Source: Bacillota bacterium
GTDB taxonomy: Bacteria > Bacillota_E > Sulfobacillia > Sulfobacillales > Sulfobacillaceae
Length of the DNA: 6,233 nt
Assembly (NCBI GenBank): GCA_021802375.1
Contig: JAKAAL010000272.1
Location: forward strand, 1-6,233
Direction of reading: 5' to 3'
In this document: piece after piece, positions 1-6,233 of the stretch
How positions within the stretch are numbered: the first letter of the stretch is position 1
Layout of the letters: each line of letters begins with the position of its first letter
The notes under the pieces: model-generated
Seen by the model: only the letters and a program-made list of their open reading frames with translations
Told to the model about the DNA's origin: nothing
The model's database searches: none
Program-made: the position numbers and the translations under genes

Positions 1-75
1 ATGCCGGGTTGGACAATTAACTCATAGACCATACCGAACCGCGTGGATAAATAAGTTAGCGAGAGGCTGCATTAC

Positions 76-83
76 AAAGGGGG
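76..83 (+). promoter_or_regulatory. Ribosome binding site of the nucleotidyltransferase gene
   Basis: AAAGGGGG lies 8 bases before the ATG at 92. It decides the start, because the same reading frame is open back to the window edge and length alone would not settle it. No convincing -35/-10 pair was found in bases 1-75; a short MPGWTINS frame ends at 25-27 and may be chance or the tail of an upstream gene. Confidence 0.75.
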
Positions 84-91
84 CACGACAA

Positions 92-1195
92 ATGAAGGCA
101 TTTATTCTGGCAGGAGGCGAAGGAACGCGACTGGGGCCATTAACCCGAACTCGGCCCAAACCATTGGTGCCACTAATAGATCGCCCAATTTTAGACGGGA
201 TTTTATCCCATCTTCAGGAAAATGGGTTTGACGATATTGCATTGTTGGTGGGATATCGCGGCCAAGACATTGAACAATATGCCGCTGACGGAAAGGAATG
301 GCAGGTGCATCTGTCGTACCAATTTGACCCTGGAAAACCTCTAGGTACGGCGGGGTCAGTTATCCGGGCGCTCAAACGTAGTGGCTGGGATGAGCCTCTT
401 TTGGTGGTAAGTGGTGACGGAGTCACTAACCTGGATCTGCGGGATTTTTATCGCCGTTGCCAAACCGAAAAGGCGGAGGCGGGAATCTTGTTGTCTCGGG
501 TCAGTGATCCCCGGCAGTATGGGTTGGTGACCACGGATGATAGTGGAAAAGTGACGGGGTTCATTGAAAAACCGCAGATCGCGGTCCAGGACGCTTGGGT
601 CAACACCGGAATTTATTATTTTGATCCGGGAGTGCTGCGAACATTTACCACCGGCATTAGCCTTGATTTTGGGAAAGATTTATTCCCGCACTGGGTCGCG
701 GAAAATCGACGCGTTTTGGGACTAAAAACCCAAGGATACTGGTCCGATGTCGGATCTTTTGACCAGTATCGGCAGACTATCTTTGACTTGGTGCGAGCCA
801 AACATGACGTTTTAAATACAGAAACCGGGCGATTTCAACGCGATCCTTCGCTGATCATCATATCCCCGTCGGTAATTGATACGACTGCAACGATAGGCCG
901 CGGTGCGATCATTGGCCCTTATGCGGTCATCGGCCGAGATGCCTATATTGGAGATCGCTGTCGAATTTCACGGTCCATAATACGGCCGGGGACCTGGATT
1001 GGTGCCAATACGATTGTCCATGGCGCCATTTTGGCAGAACACTCCTTTATCGGGACAGCAGCTACGATTGATAAGGGATCTGTCATCGGGGACCATAGTT
1101 GGATTGGTTCAAGAGCCCATTTGGAATCCAACAGTCTAGTTTGGCCCAGTACGGTCATGGAGACTATGCCCGCAACTGCCCCGACCATATCATGA
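92..1195 (+). CDS. Sugar-1-phosphate nucleotidyltransferase with C-terminal hexapeptide repeats
   Basis: Predicted cytoplasmic enzyme that joins an NTP to a sugar 1-phosphate, giving an NDP-sugar and pyrophosphate. The N-terminal Rossmann-like domain (about residues 1-240) has the signature GGEGTRLGPLTRTRPKP at 8-24, GTAG at 85-88, the metal-site Asp in SGDG (D109), EKP at 159-161, NTG at 171-173 and the second metal Asp in YWSDVG (D219). From about residue 255 the chain has isoleucine-spaced hexapeptides (TIGRGA, IIGPYA, VIGRDA, YIGDRC and so on), the left-handed beta-helix of the GlmU/GDP-mannose pyrophosphorylase-like group. The length of 367 residues suits the two-domain form. The domain order recalls mannose-1-phosphate guanylyltransferases and glucose-1-phosphate thymidylyl/uridylyltransferases, and I cannot choose the sugar or base from sequence alone. 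No phosphomannomutase domain is fused. The 3' end overlaps the convergent methyltransferase by 32 bases. Confidence 0.93.
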   Translation: MKAFILAGGEGTRLGPLTRTRPKPLVPLIDRPILDGILSHLQENGFDDIALLVGYRGQDIEQYAADGKEWQVHLSYQFDPGKPLGTAGSVIRALKRSGWDEPLLVVSGDGVTNLDLRDFYRRCQTEKAEAGILLSRVSDPRQYGLVTTDDSGKVTGFIEKPQIAVQDAWVNTGIYYFDPGVLRTFTTGISLDFGKDLFPHWVAENRRVLGLKTQGYWSDVGSFDQYRQTIFDLVRAKHDVLNTETGRFQRDPSLIIISPSVIDTTATIGRGAIIGPYAVIGRDAYIGDRCRISRSIIRPGTWIGANTIVHGAILAEHSFIGTAATIDKGSVIGDHSWIGSRAHLESNSLVWPSTVMETMPATAPTIS

Positions 1196-1880
1196 TGACT
1201 TCGCTGGGATTTGAATGCCGCTGGATATGGATTAGGCCAGCGTCCTTCATCCATTTTGGCAAAGCCTTTCCCCGATCCCATACCCGATGGGTTCTCGACA
1301 GCCATCGATAAGGGGCGTCATGTCTAGTGCCAGGCCAGTCTCGGGTCAAACGGATATCACCCCACCAGGGCAGCAGATGATGGAAATAGACACGGAATCC
1401 GGGTGCCTTCCAACCCTGGGGGGTATGCGTTTCCAATATTACCAAATGGCCTCCCGCTCGCAACAGGTGTACCGCCTGTTTTACCGCAGTTTGCGGATCG
1501 TGAAGGTCACGTACCACGAAAGTCATCACCGCTGAATCAAATTCCGCTTGGTGGCCATGAAAAAAATTCCCCAGCTCATCATGATGCGGTTGAACTTGAG
1601 AAGGCAAATAATCAAGCATCGCGATGGAGGGATCAAGGCCGGTTAATTGGCAATCAGGGAGTTGTTGTCCCACTATCCGGAGTAGTTCACCGGGTCCGCA
1701 TCCAATATCCACTAAAGTGCGGGGATGATGGGCCACGATGATGTTCGCGACACGGTGCAGCCAGGCTGGGTAACCTCTCCACGACACTACTCGGGTCTGC
1801 ATTGCATAGCGATCGGACATCCAGTCGAAGGTGTCTTCCAAATTCCGCATCTGGTGTTTTGGTTGGGCCAACGTCTCCAT
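1164..1880 (-). CDS. UbiE/MenG-like class I SAM-dependent methyltransferase
   Basis: Predicted soluble methyltransferase of 238 residues. Motif I is VDIGCGPGE at 57-65. The acidic residue that would bind the SAM ribose is D82 in LTGLDPS. Motif II-like FDSAVMTFVVRDL runs 113-125, and LRAGGHLVILE at 139-149 is the RVLKPGG-type strand. The following RVYFHHLLPWWG resembles the loop after this strand in quinone C-methyltransferases (UbiE/MenG), but the usual UbiE signature near the N terminus is not obvious, so the acceptor is unknown and could be a quinone, lipid or other small molecule. I chose the ATG at 1880: GAGGAGG lies 9 bases upstream, whereas the adjacent TTG at 1883 would leave 6. The gene is convergent with the nucleotidyltransferase and divergent from the SPASM-like gene, so it is probably transcribed alone. 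Confidence 0.88.
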   Translation of the reverse strand: METLAQPKHQMRNLEDTFDWMSDRYAMQTRVVSWRGYPAWLHRVANIIVAHHPRTLVDIGCGPGELLRIVGQQLPDCQLTGLDPSIAMLDYLPSQVQPHHDELGNFFHGHQAEFDSAVMTFVVRDLHDPQTAVKQAVHLLRAGGHLVILETHTPQGWKAPGFRVYFHHLLPWWGDIRLTRDWPGTRHDAPYRWLSRTHRVWDRGKALPKWMKDAGLIHIQRHSNPSEVIMIWSGQLRA

Positions 1881-1889
1881 CAATAGAGG

Positions 1890-1896
1890 CCTCCTC
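1890..1896 (-). promoter_or_regulatory. Ribosome binding site of the methyltransferase gene
   Basis: GAGGAGG on the minus strand, 9 bases before the ATG at 1880-1878. It supports ATG over the neighbouring TTG as start. Confidence 0.75.
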
Positions 1897-2241
1897 GAAA
1901 AATTTTCACCCTTAGTGTGTCTCCGAGCGTATCGTTGTATGCGGTCATGGATTGGGGTAGTGATTTCTCTAGTGCTTAATAATCAACGATTTTCGGGCCA
2001 TTGGGCCTATTCAGTTTACCCCCTATGGAGGACTCAATCTCAGACCAAAGTGCCATGTGCCATTGTGTATGGTAGATTACGATGTTAAAGGAGAACGGTA
2101 GCTCGGCGATTGGTGGTACGATTGCTACAACAAGGGAAAACATGCAGCCATTGAGGTTTAGGCGACGAACCGAACAAATTATCAATAGAATCTGCAGATG
2201 GATGGGGAACCCCCAAGGTTCTCACCAGCAATATTCCAACA
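1897..2241. other. Divergent intergenic region
   Basis: This region separates the methyltransferase (-) from the SPASM-like gene (+), so it should hold promoters for both. I found no -35/-10 pair close enough to consensus to call on either strand. A small hairpin can form at 2207-2221 (GAACC, loop CCCAA, GGTTC), about 36 bases before the SPASM-like start; it lacks a following T-run and so is not a terminator. An AAAGGAG at 2087-2093 has no start codon at a suitable distance downstream. A doubtful small ORF at 2142-2264 is listed separately. Confidence 0.5.
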
Positions 2242-2264
2242 AAAGGGGACGAGTGCCATGTTAA
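2142..2264 (+). CDS. Doubtful 40-residue cationic small ORF upstream of the SPASM-like gene
   Basis: The frame begins ATG CAG CCA, with AAGGGA at 2132-2137 only 4 bases ahead, which is closer than usual. It is also open further upstream to an ATG at 2082 without a good ribosome binding site. The product would be rich in Arg, Lys, Gln and Asn (MQPLRFRRRTEQ at the start) and end in Cys. Its stop TAA (2262-2264) lies just inside the next gene, whose ATG is at 2258, an arrangement that would allow translational coupling. I recognise no family. It may be only a chance open frame in a leader. Confidence 0.15.
   Translation: MQPLRFRRRTEQIINRICRWMGNPQGSHQQYSNKRGRVPC
2242..2248 (+). promoter_or_regulatory. 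Ribosome binding site of the SPASM-like gene
   Basis: AAAGGGG lies 9 bases before the ATG at 2258. It favours this start over the in-frame ATG at 2198, which would add 20 residues unlike the family N terminus and has no comparable site. Confidence 0.75.
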
Positions 2265-3229
2265 ATCTCAATACAGACCCTCAGATTGTTTTGTGGGCAT
2301 TAACTAAAGATACATATTGGCATCCGGCCGAGCGGTGGCAGACTGCCGGCGGACACGGCAAAGAGTTGTCCACTGACGAGATCTTTTCTGTCATGGATGA
2401 TATGGTGCACCATTTCGTACATGCGCCGGTGGTCATTTTAACGGGGAAAAATGTTTGGCAACGAGAAGATTTTGAACAAATATTACGGAAAATGGCGCCG
2501 CGTCTACCTTCGGCGATTGCGCTAAACAGCCCACGACTCGTCAATGCTACCCTGTTGTCGCGATGGAAGGATCTGGGTCTTAAATCCGTTTACCTTCGCT
2601 TGCAAAATCCGCACACGGTACAAGGACACCGGGCGATCGCATTGGCTGAGGCAGTGGTGGACCAGGGAATGCGACTTGAAGTCATGACAGGGGTGACGCT
2701 AAGCACTTTGCCGCGGCTGCCGGTTTTGGCTGATTTGACGCTAAGTCTGGGTGCTGCCAGTTGGCAGCTCAGTTTTAACGAATCGTTAGGGCGAGGTAAG
2801 TTGGACGCCAAAACCTTAGAACAAACGTTGGTATGGCTTGCAGATTTTGCCTCATCAGCCCCCTTGCGGGTTTTGCCGATTGGGGCTCCCCATTATCAAA
2901 GGATTGTATCGGACCGATATCCGGTTCTTGATGCTGGACGCATTGCCATCCGCGAGGCTCGCGGCCTAGCCTACATTACTCACCATGGTTTGGTTTATCC
3001 TGGGGTGAACTTACCGTTTGTCGGAGGCAATCTAAGGCAAAATTCCTTCAGCAAAATTTACCGGGAATCTCCGGTGTTTTGTGCCTTACGGGATCCTCGA
3101 CCATTAGAAGGACGTTGCGGATTTTGCGATTACCACCTGACTTGTGGCGGTAGTCGAACGCGAGCTTTTGCGGAAACCGGAAAACTGTACGCAGAAGATC
3201 CTGGGTGCTGGAATCCTCAGACAGCCTAA
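2258..3229 (+). CDS. Radical SAM/SPASM-like protein lacking the radical SAM cysteine motif
   Basis: 323 residues with the layout of a radical SAM/SPASM enzyme, most like the group named TIGR04053 as I remember it. Position 13-16 WALT matches the WELT that normally precedes CxxxCxxC. The three cluster positions are here T19, P23 and R26, and the N-terminal 270 residues contain no cysteine. The usual glycine-rich SAM-binding GGDP/GGEP is LTGKN (61-65). The C terminus is well kept: C275, then C287, C290 and C296 in GRCGFCDYHLTCGGSRTRAF, and C317 in EDPGCW, a SPASM/twitch-type pattern able to hold an auxiliary 4Fe-4S cluster. From this I infer a protein that cannot do classical radical SAM chemistry but may still bind one Fe-S cluster and perhaps a substrate or partner. 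The frame is uninterrupted and ordinary for a functional gene. It is followed after 51 bases by the duplicated membrane protein, suggesting one operon. The family is likely; its role here is unknown. Confidence 0.85.
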   Translation: MLNLNTDPQIVLWALTKDTYWHPAERWQTAGGHGKELSTDEIFSVMDDMVHHFVHAPVVILTGKNVWQREDFEQILRKMAPRLPSAIALNSPRLVNATLLSRWKDLGLKSVYLRLQNPHTVQGHRAIALAEAVVDQGMRLEVMTGVTLSTLPRLPVLADLTLSLGAASWQLSFNESLGRGKLDAKTLEQTLVWLADFASSAPLRVLPIGAPHYQRIVSDRYPVLDAGRIAIREARGLAYITHHGLVYPGVNLPFVGGNLRQNSFSKIYRESPVFCALRDPRPLEGRCGFCDYHLTCGGSRTRAFAETGKLYAEDPGCWNPQTA

Positions 3230-3264
3230 TTCGGGGTAGTAGAATTTAACGACGACTTGTCGGT

Positions 3265-3272
3265 AAAGGCGG
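3265..3272 (+). promoter_or_regulatory. Ribosome binding site of the membrane protein gene
   Basis: AAAGGCGG, 8 bases before the ATG at 3281. It favours that ATG over the in-frame TTG at 3257 and the GTG at 3278. Confidence 0.6.
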
Positions 3273-3280
3273 TCTTTGTG

Positions 3281-4195
3281 ATGGGAAAAGAGCAGCGCAT
3301 CACTCGCATCCGTACCTGGTTTCAGTGGAGTCTTGGGGCACTATGGTTTCTCGACGGATTGTTGCAATTGCAACCGGGGATGTTTTCCATGGATATGATT
3401 AGCACTATCATGCGGTCGGCTCTTTCTGGCCAGCCGATGTGGGTGTCGCAATTGGGAAACTGGGCAATTGCTAACATGAGCCCACGGATCGGGCTGGTGA
3501 ATTGGGGTTTTGCTGGCATTCAACTGCTGATAGGGATATTGCTGTTGATGAAAAATCAGCGCTGGGTGCGGTGGGGGCTCTGGATTTCCATTGCTTGGGG
3601 ATTGGCGGTATGGATCTTTGGTGAAGGATTGGGAAGCATCTTGACCGGGACAGCAACAGCTCTCAATGGTGCTCCGGGGTCGGTAATCCTCTACGTATGG
3701 ATTGCCGTGATGCTGTTGCTGCCAGATTCCGCCTGGTGTCTCGGGCGGGATCATTGTTGGATTCGCGACGGAGCATCGCTACTATGGATTCTGGCAGCTC
3801 TTCAGCAGGCGATACCGGATTATTGGACCTCAGTGGGGCTGTCCTCAGTGTTTCAAGGAAATTTGATGATGCAGCCGCGATGGTTTGGTAATTTTTTAAG
3901 TCCTCTGGTGTCCTATTCCGCTAAAAACCCACATTTCCTCAATGGAATGTTGGTTGTTCTTATGTTGATATCTGGCCTCTTGCTGCTTTATGGACACCGT
4001 TGGACTTTTTGGGGGTTTTGGCTGGGCACCGCCTTACTGCTCTTTATGTGGATTTATGGACAAGGATTTGGCGGCGTATTCACCGGTATGGGGACAGATC
4101 CCAATTCCGCACCTTTGTGGTGGTTATTGATGCTGCCAGCCTATCTTACTAGAAGTGATCCTCGCTCTAAGACGACGCGCAACTATAGCTTTTAG
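3281..4195 (+). CDS. Polytopic membrane protein made of two tandem DoxX/DoxD-like modules
   Basis: 304 residues, rich in Trp, Leu, Gly and Ile, with about eight hydrophobic segments (near residues 16-32, 78-94, 100-117, 132-148, then 165-177, 228-244, 248-262 and 277-290). The second half repeats the first: a Leu-Trp-rich helix, a QP(M/R)W motif, an LLIGILLL-like helix, RW..WG.W, then W-I-(F/Y)-G-(E/Q)-G-x-G, (I/V)-(L/F)-TG and an N-x-AP end. Similar single-module proteins of unknown function occur in actinobacteria and related Gram-positives as far as I recall; DoxX/DoxD (thiosulfate:quinone oxidoreductase subunit) is only a loose analogy. There is no cleavable signal peptide; the short N terminus (KEQRITRIR) is basic and probably cytoplasmic. 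The gene follows the SPASM-like gene by 51 bases on the same strand with no terminator between, so the two are probably co-transcribed. Function unknown. Confidence 0.85.
   Translation: MGKEQRITRIRTWFQWSLGALWFLDGLLQLQPGMFSMDMISTIMRSALSGQPMWVSQLGNWAIANMSPRIGLVNWGFAGIQLLIGILLLMKNQRWVRWGLWISIAWGLAVWIFGEGLGSILTGTATALNGAPGSVILYVWIAVMLLLPDSAWCLGRDHCWIRDGASLLWILAALQQAIPDYWTSVGLSSVFQGNLMMQPRWFGNFLSPLVSYSAKNPHFLNGMLVVLMLISGLLLLYGHRWTFWGFWLGTALLLFMWIYGQGFGGVFTGMGTDPNSAPLWWLLMLPAYLTRSDPRSKTTRNYSF
3332..4150 (+). repeat. Protein-level tandem duplication within the membrane protein
   Basis: Copy 1 spans about residues 18-146 (3332-3718) and copy 2 about 165-290 (3773-4150). Matching anchors: ALWFLDGLLQLQP with SLLWILAALQQAIP; QPMW with QPRW; RWVRWGLW with RWTFWGFW; and GEGLGSILTG...NGAP (from about G114) with GQGFGGVFTG...NSAP (from about G260). 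The offset is 146-147 residues. The similarity is clear in protein but not at DNA level, so the duplication is old. Confidence 0.8.
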
Positions 4196-4245
4196 GACTT
4201 GAGCTGTGGTTTAATCACATACTTCCCACTCTCCGTGAAAGTCCT
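4194..4245. repeat. Widely spaced 7-bp inverted repeat after the membrane protein gene
   Basis: AGGACTT (4194-4200) and its exact complement AAGTCCT (4239-4245) flank a 38-base loop. The first arm begins within the stop codon of the membrane protein gene. There is no T-run after it, so a standard intrinsic terminator is not supported. It could be a folded 3' end, a protein site, or chance. Confidence 0.25.
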
Positions 4246-4257
4246 GTTACTCGATGT

Positions 4258-5011
4258 TCAGGGTGTCGAATGTGTCATCCTCTCCTTTTCGGTCCTCTCG
4301 TACTCCCGCTCATTCAATCCGGTGTGCACCAAGGCCGCCGTCAGGTCTACATATCGGCGATGTATTGGACCACCGTAACGAACGTCTCCAACGGGTGGCC
4401 TCAGTGTGCGTTGCCTGCTTTTTTGGTGGCACACGCCGTATTCGTCGCCGTGTCACGAATTTGAGTGCGTTTCTTGCCTGTATCCGTCACGCGAACGTCA
4501 ACATTCATCGGTATGCGTCCAAAATCCGAGCCGTCGCGTCGATTGTTCTGGTCCGTGTACACCTCTGTTGTGCCAGCATCGAGTGCCCTATCCTTAATGC
4601 GGGGCCTGGCTTTCTTCTCCTTCACTTTGGACCGTAGTGGGGATCTCCAAGTGATCGTCCACAGAAGCGAATATTTCTTCCGTGGATGCTGACGGTACCG
4701 AAAAGGGACCACACGACACGCTGACCTTTGACGAGACTGGTAATACGGGTATACTGCTTGGCCTACTCGGGAACACGCGATCGGTACTGTCGTCCGGCAG
4801 GGCACTACGCCTCATGTGAATGCGTGGCGGATGCATGAAGGGAAGGCCTATCCAATGAAACCACCACGAATCGTACCCTTCGCCAGACAGCACCTTGGCC
4901 CGTTCCCATGCGACTTGAACGTCTTTAAAGTAGCGAAGGCGCGCATTCTCGCCCTCCGTGTGTGCGAAGACGTGGCTCTCTACACTCACGCGACCACCGT
5001 CGCGACGGCAT
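4258..5011 (-). pseudogene. Possible decayed gene of unknown family on the minus strand
   Basis: No intact gene is evident from 4196 to 5280. On the minus strand one frame is open from 5011 to a TAA at 4594-4596. A GTG at 4989 would start it (SVESHVFAHTEGENARL...), with a plausible globular part including YFKDVQVAWERAK and YDSWWFHWIGLPF, then a Pro/Ser-rich stretch. A second frame is open over 4401-4805, with a lysine-rich part KEKKARPRIKDRALD and ending KKAGNAH. The first frame is open again over 4258-4452 (...GGPIHRRYVDLTAALVH...). A run that switches frame and returns is what two compensating indels would give. The first frame also continues upstream of a TGA at 5012-5014 as far as about 5196. 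No convincing ribosome binding site precedes the GTG. I recognise no family, and open frames of this length could also arise by chance. The opposite-strand frames are Arg/Cys/Ser-rich and look unreal. Confidence 0.3.
4997..5008. repeat. 12-bp perfect palindrome CCGTCGCGACGG
   Basis: A perfect palindrome just upstream of the GTG at 4989 on the minus strand. It could be an operator for a dimeric regulator, but with the nearby gene in doubt it may be chance. Confidence 0.2.
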
Positions 5012-5236
5012 CAGAGAAACATGGGCGCTGAATCGCAACAGTCGATCTTTATGGGTGATGACGAGCCTTGGGTATTTAGTGTACGGATTGGGAACTCTGG
5101 TAATGCGTGGGATGGCACGCCGAGTTTTGCAATTCGATGACGACGGATAGATGGACCGCTTCCATGAGCCATTGGGTCCTGCACAATATGTCCTGATGAC
5201 CATAGCGAGCCCTAATCAAGCAGCGTACCCTCAAAG

Positions 5237-5242
5237 TATAAA
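5237..5242 (+). promoter_or_regulatory. Possible -10 element for the flavoprotein gene
   Basis: TATAAA, one mismatch from TATAAT, lies 38 bases before the GTG start, a sensible leader length. No good -35 sits 16-18 bases upstream (AATCAA or ATCAAG), so this is weak. Confidence 0.25.
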
Positions 5243-5262
5243 CATATTCGTTAAACCTCACT

Positions 5263-5271
5263 AGGAGGGGG
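5263..5271 (+). promoter_or_regulatory. Strong ribosome binding site of the flavoprotein gene
   Basis: AGGAGGGGG, 9 bases before the GTG at 5281. It fixes the start at a GTG, from which the FAD-binding motif begins at the expected distance. Confidence 0.8.
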
Positions 5272-5280
5272 AACCACACC

Positions 5281-6233
5281 GTGAACAAAATATTTGATGT
5301 CGTGGTCATCGGCGGTGGCGGCGGGGGATACCCGGCCGCGCTTCGTATCGCGCACAGTGGACGCTCGGTGTTGATGATCGACGAAAAAGGGAATTTAGGG
5401 GGCAATTGTCTGTTTGAAGGCTGTGTGCCGTCAAAAGCGGTGCGCGAAGCGGCTTAATTGGCTATGCGGATTCGGGGCGCGGAGTATTTTGGTTTGGAGG
5501 CGGAGATTGAGCTGCCACGATGGGACCGTATCCGGGCATATAAGGATCGTATTCAAACACACCGCTACGCGCAGCATCAAAGCGAGATCGAGGAGGCAGC
5601 GCTTCTTACGATGGTGCGCGGCGTGGGAAGGTTTGTGACGGACCATAATATTGCGGTGGAGGACTGGGACCGAGAAACCACGGAAGTTATCACGGGCCAT
5701 TATATTATTATCGCCACGGGATCCGAGATTAAGGGCCTGGGTCTTCCGGGAGCGGAATACATTTGGAACAGCCATCACCTTTTTGCTTGGCACGAAGCCG
5801 TTCGAGAATTACCACTGGACGTGACGATCCTGGGCGGCGGCTATATCGGAGTGGAAACCGCGTCTATGCTGTCGTCACTGGGAATTCATGTGACGTTGTT
5901 GGAAATGGCCCCATCGATTCTGCCGGGTATGGACCAAGATTTGATTAAGGTCATGGCCGGGCACATGAGTCAGCGTGGGATAAAGATCGAAACCGGAGTT
6001 AGAGTCGAGGGCGTAAGTCGAGTTGTGGGCGGGCAGTATCGGGTGTCTGGTCATAGGGTATTTGGCAATCGCCCTGCTGAGTGGGTAACCCAACAAGTCA
6101 TTCAAGCAGTGGGCCGGACCCCAAGCCTACCGGCGGACCTGGGATTGGAAAAACCGGGCGTAGATTACACCGCGAAGGGGATCGTGGTTGATGACAACAT
6201 GCATACCAATGTGCCCCACATTTACGCTCCGGG
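5281..6233 (+). pseudogene. Dihydrolipoamide dehydrogenase-like flavoprotein interrupted by an in-frame TAA; 3' end outside window
   Basis: Class I pyridine nucleotide-disulfide oxidoreductase. From the GTG the protein begins MNKIFDVVVIGGGGGGYPAA, with the FAD dinucleotide-binding motif at residues 7-20, D34-E35 at the end of the second strand, and the redox-active disulfide C43/C48 in GGNCLFEGCVPSK. Codon 59 (5455-5457) is TAA. After it the same frame stays open for 258 codons to the window edge and keeps family features: IIIATGSEI, the NAD(P) motif ILGGGYIGVE with the following LLEM, QAVGRTPSLP, and the final HIYAPG that normally leads into the second FAD motif (GD). Homologues usually have Glu or Gln at the TAA position, so one base change (GAA or CAA to TAA) would explain it. 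The CLFEGC spacing suits lipoamide dehydrogenase better than mercuric reductase, but I cannot confirm the substrate. If the stop is real, the first product is a 58-residue stub. A restart at TTG 5458 or ATG 5464 would lack FAD motif and disulfide and has no good ribosome binding site. Confidence 0.85.

Noticed and set aside
9..37. Promoter TTGGAC followed by TACCGA upstream of the nucleotidyltransferase
   Set aside because: The -10 matches only two of six consensus bases.
943..1305. 120-codon minus-strand frame over the end of the nucleotidyltransferase and methyltransferase
   Set aside because: It lies within two well-supported genes in another frame and resembles no family.
2198..2257. Upstream ATG extension of the SPASM-like gene
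   Set aside because: The ATG at 2258 has AAAGGGG at 9 bases and begins where the family homology begins; the extension has neither.
3341..3754. 137-codon minus-strand frame
   Set aside because: Antisense shadow of the membrane protein; its Pro/His/Gln-rich composition mirrors Trp/Leu codons on the other strand.
4194..4245. Intrinsic terminator after the membrane protein gene
   Set aside because: The arms are 38 bases apart, the stem is only 7 bp and no T-run follows.
4254..4637. 127-codon plus-strand frame in the gene-poor region
   Set aside because: Arg, Cys and Ser-rich composition, no ribosome binding site, and antisense to better minus-strand frames.
4196..5280. Complete insertion sequence or CRISPR array
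   Set aside because: No terminal inverted repeats, target-site duplications, recognisable transposase or regularly spaced repeats were seen.
5431..5793. 120-codon minus-strand frame within the flavoprotein
   Set aside because: Antisense to a clearly conserved oxidoreductase frame.

Overview
The window looks like a chromosomal stretch of a Gram-positive-type bacterium of medium GC content. The real genes carry strong purine-rich ribosome binding sites (AAAGGGGG, GAGGAGG, AGGAGGGGG) with 8-9 base spacers, and both ATG and GTG starts appear. The protein types fit an acidophilic Firmicute such as Sulfobacillus, but this is inference from general resemblance; no marker gene fixes the taxon.

Layout. 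(1) 92-1195 (+): sugar-1-phosphate nucleotidyltransferase with a left-handed beta-helix tail. (2) 1164-1880 (-): UbiE-like SAM-dependent methyltransferase, whose 3' end overlaps the first gene by 32 bases. (3) 1881-2257: divergent intergenic region with a doubtful small ORF. (4) 2258-3229 (+): protein with the layout of a radical SAM/SPASM enzyme that has lost the CxxxCxxC motif but kept five C-terminal cysteines. (5) 3281-4195 (+): polytopic membrane protein built from two copies of one module, 51 bases downstream and probably in the same operon. (6) 4196-5280: about 1.1 kb with no intact recognisable gene; the minus strand holds overlapping open frames that could be a decayed gene. (7) 5281-6233 (+, runs off the window): dihydrolipoamide-dehydrogenase-like flavoprotein whose frame is broken by one TAA at codon 59 and otherwise stays open to the window end.

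How they work together. The nucleotidyltransferase points to activated-sugar supply for polysaccharide or glycan synthesis. The methyltransferase is convergent with it and shows no clear functional link. The most unusual unit is the pair at 2258-4195: a radical SAM-like barrel with no site for the catalytic cluster, coupled to a duplicated membrane protein of unknown role. The flavoprotein is either a recent pseudogene or carries a sequence error, and its C-terminal half and downstream partners lie outside the window.
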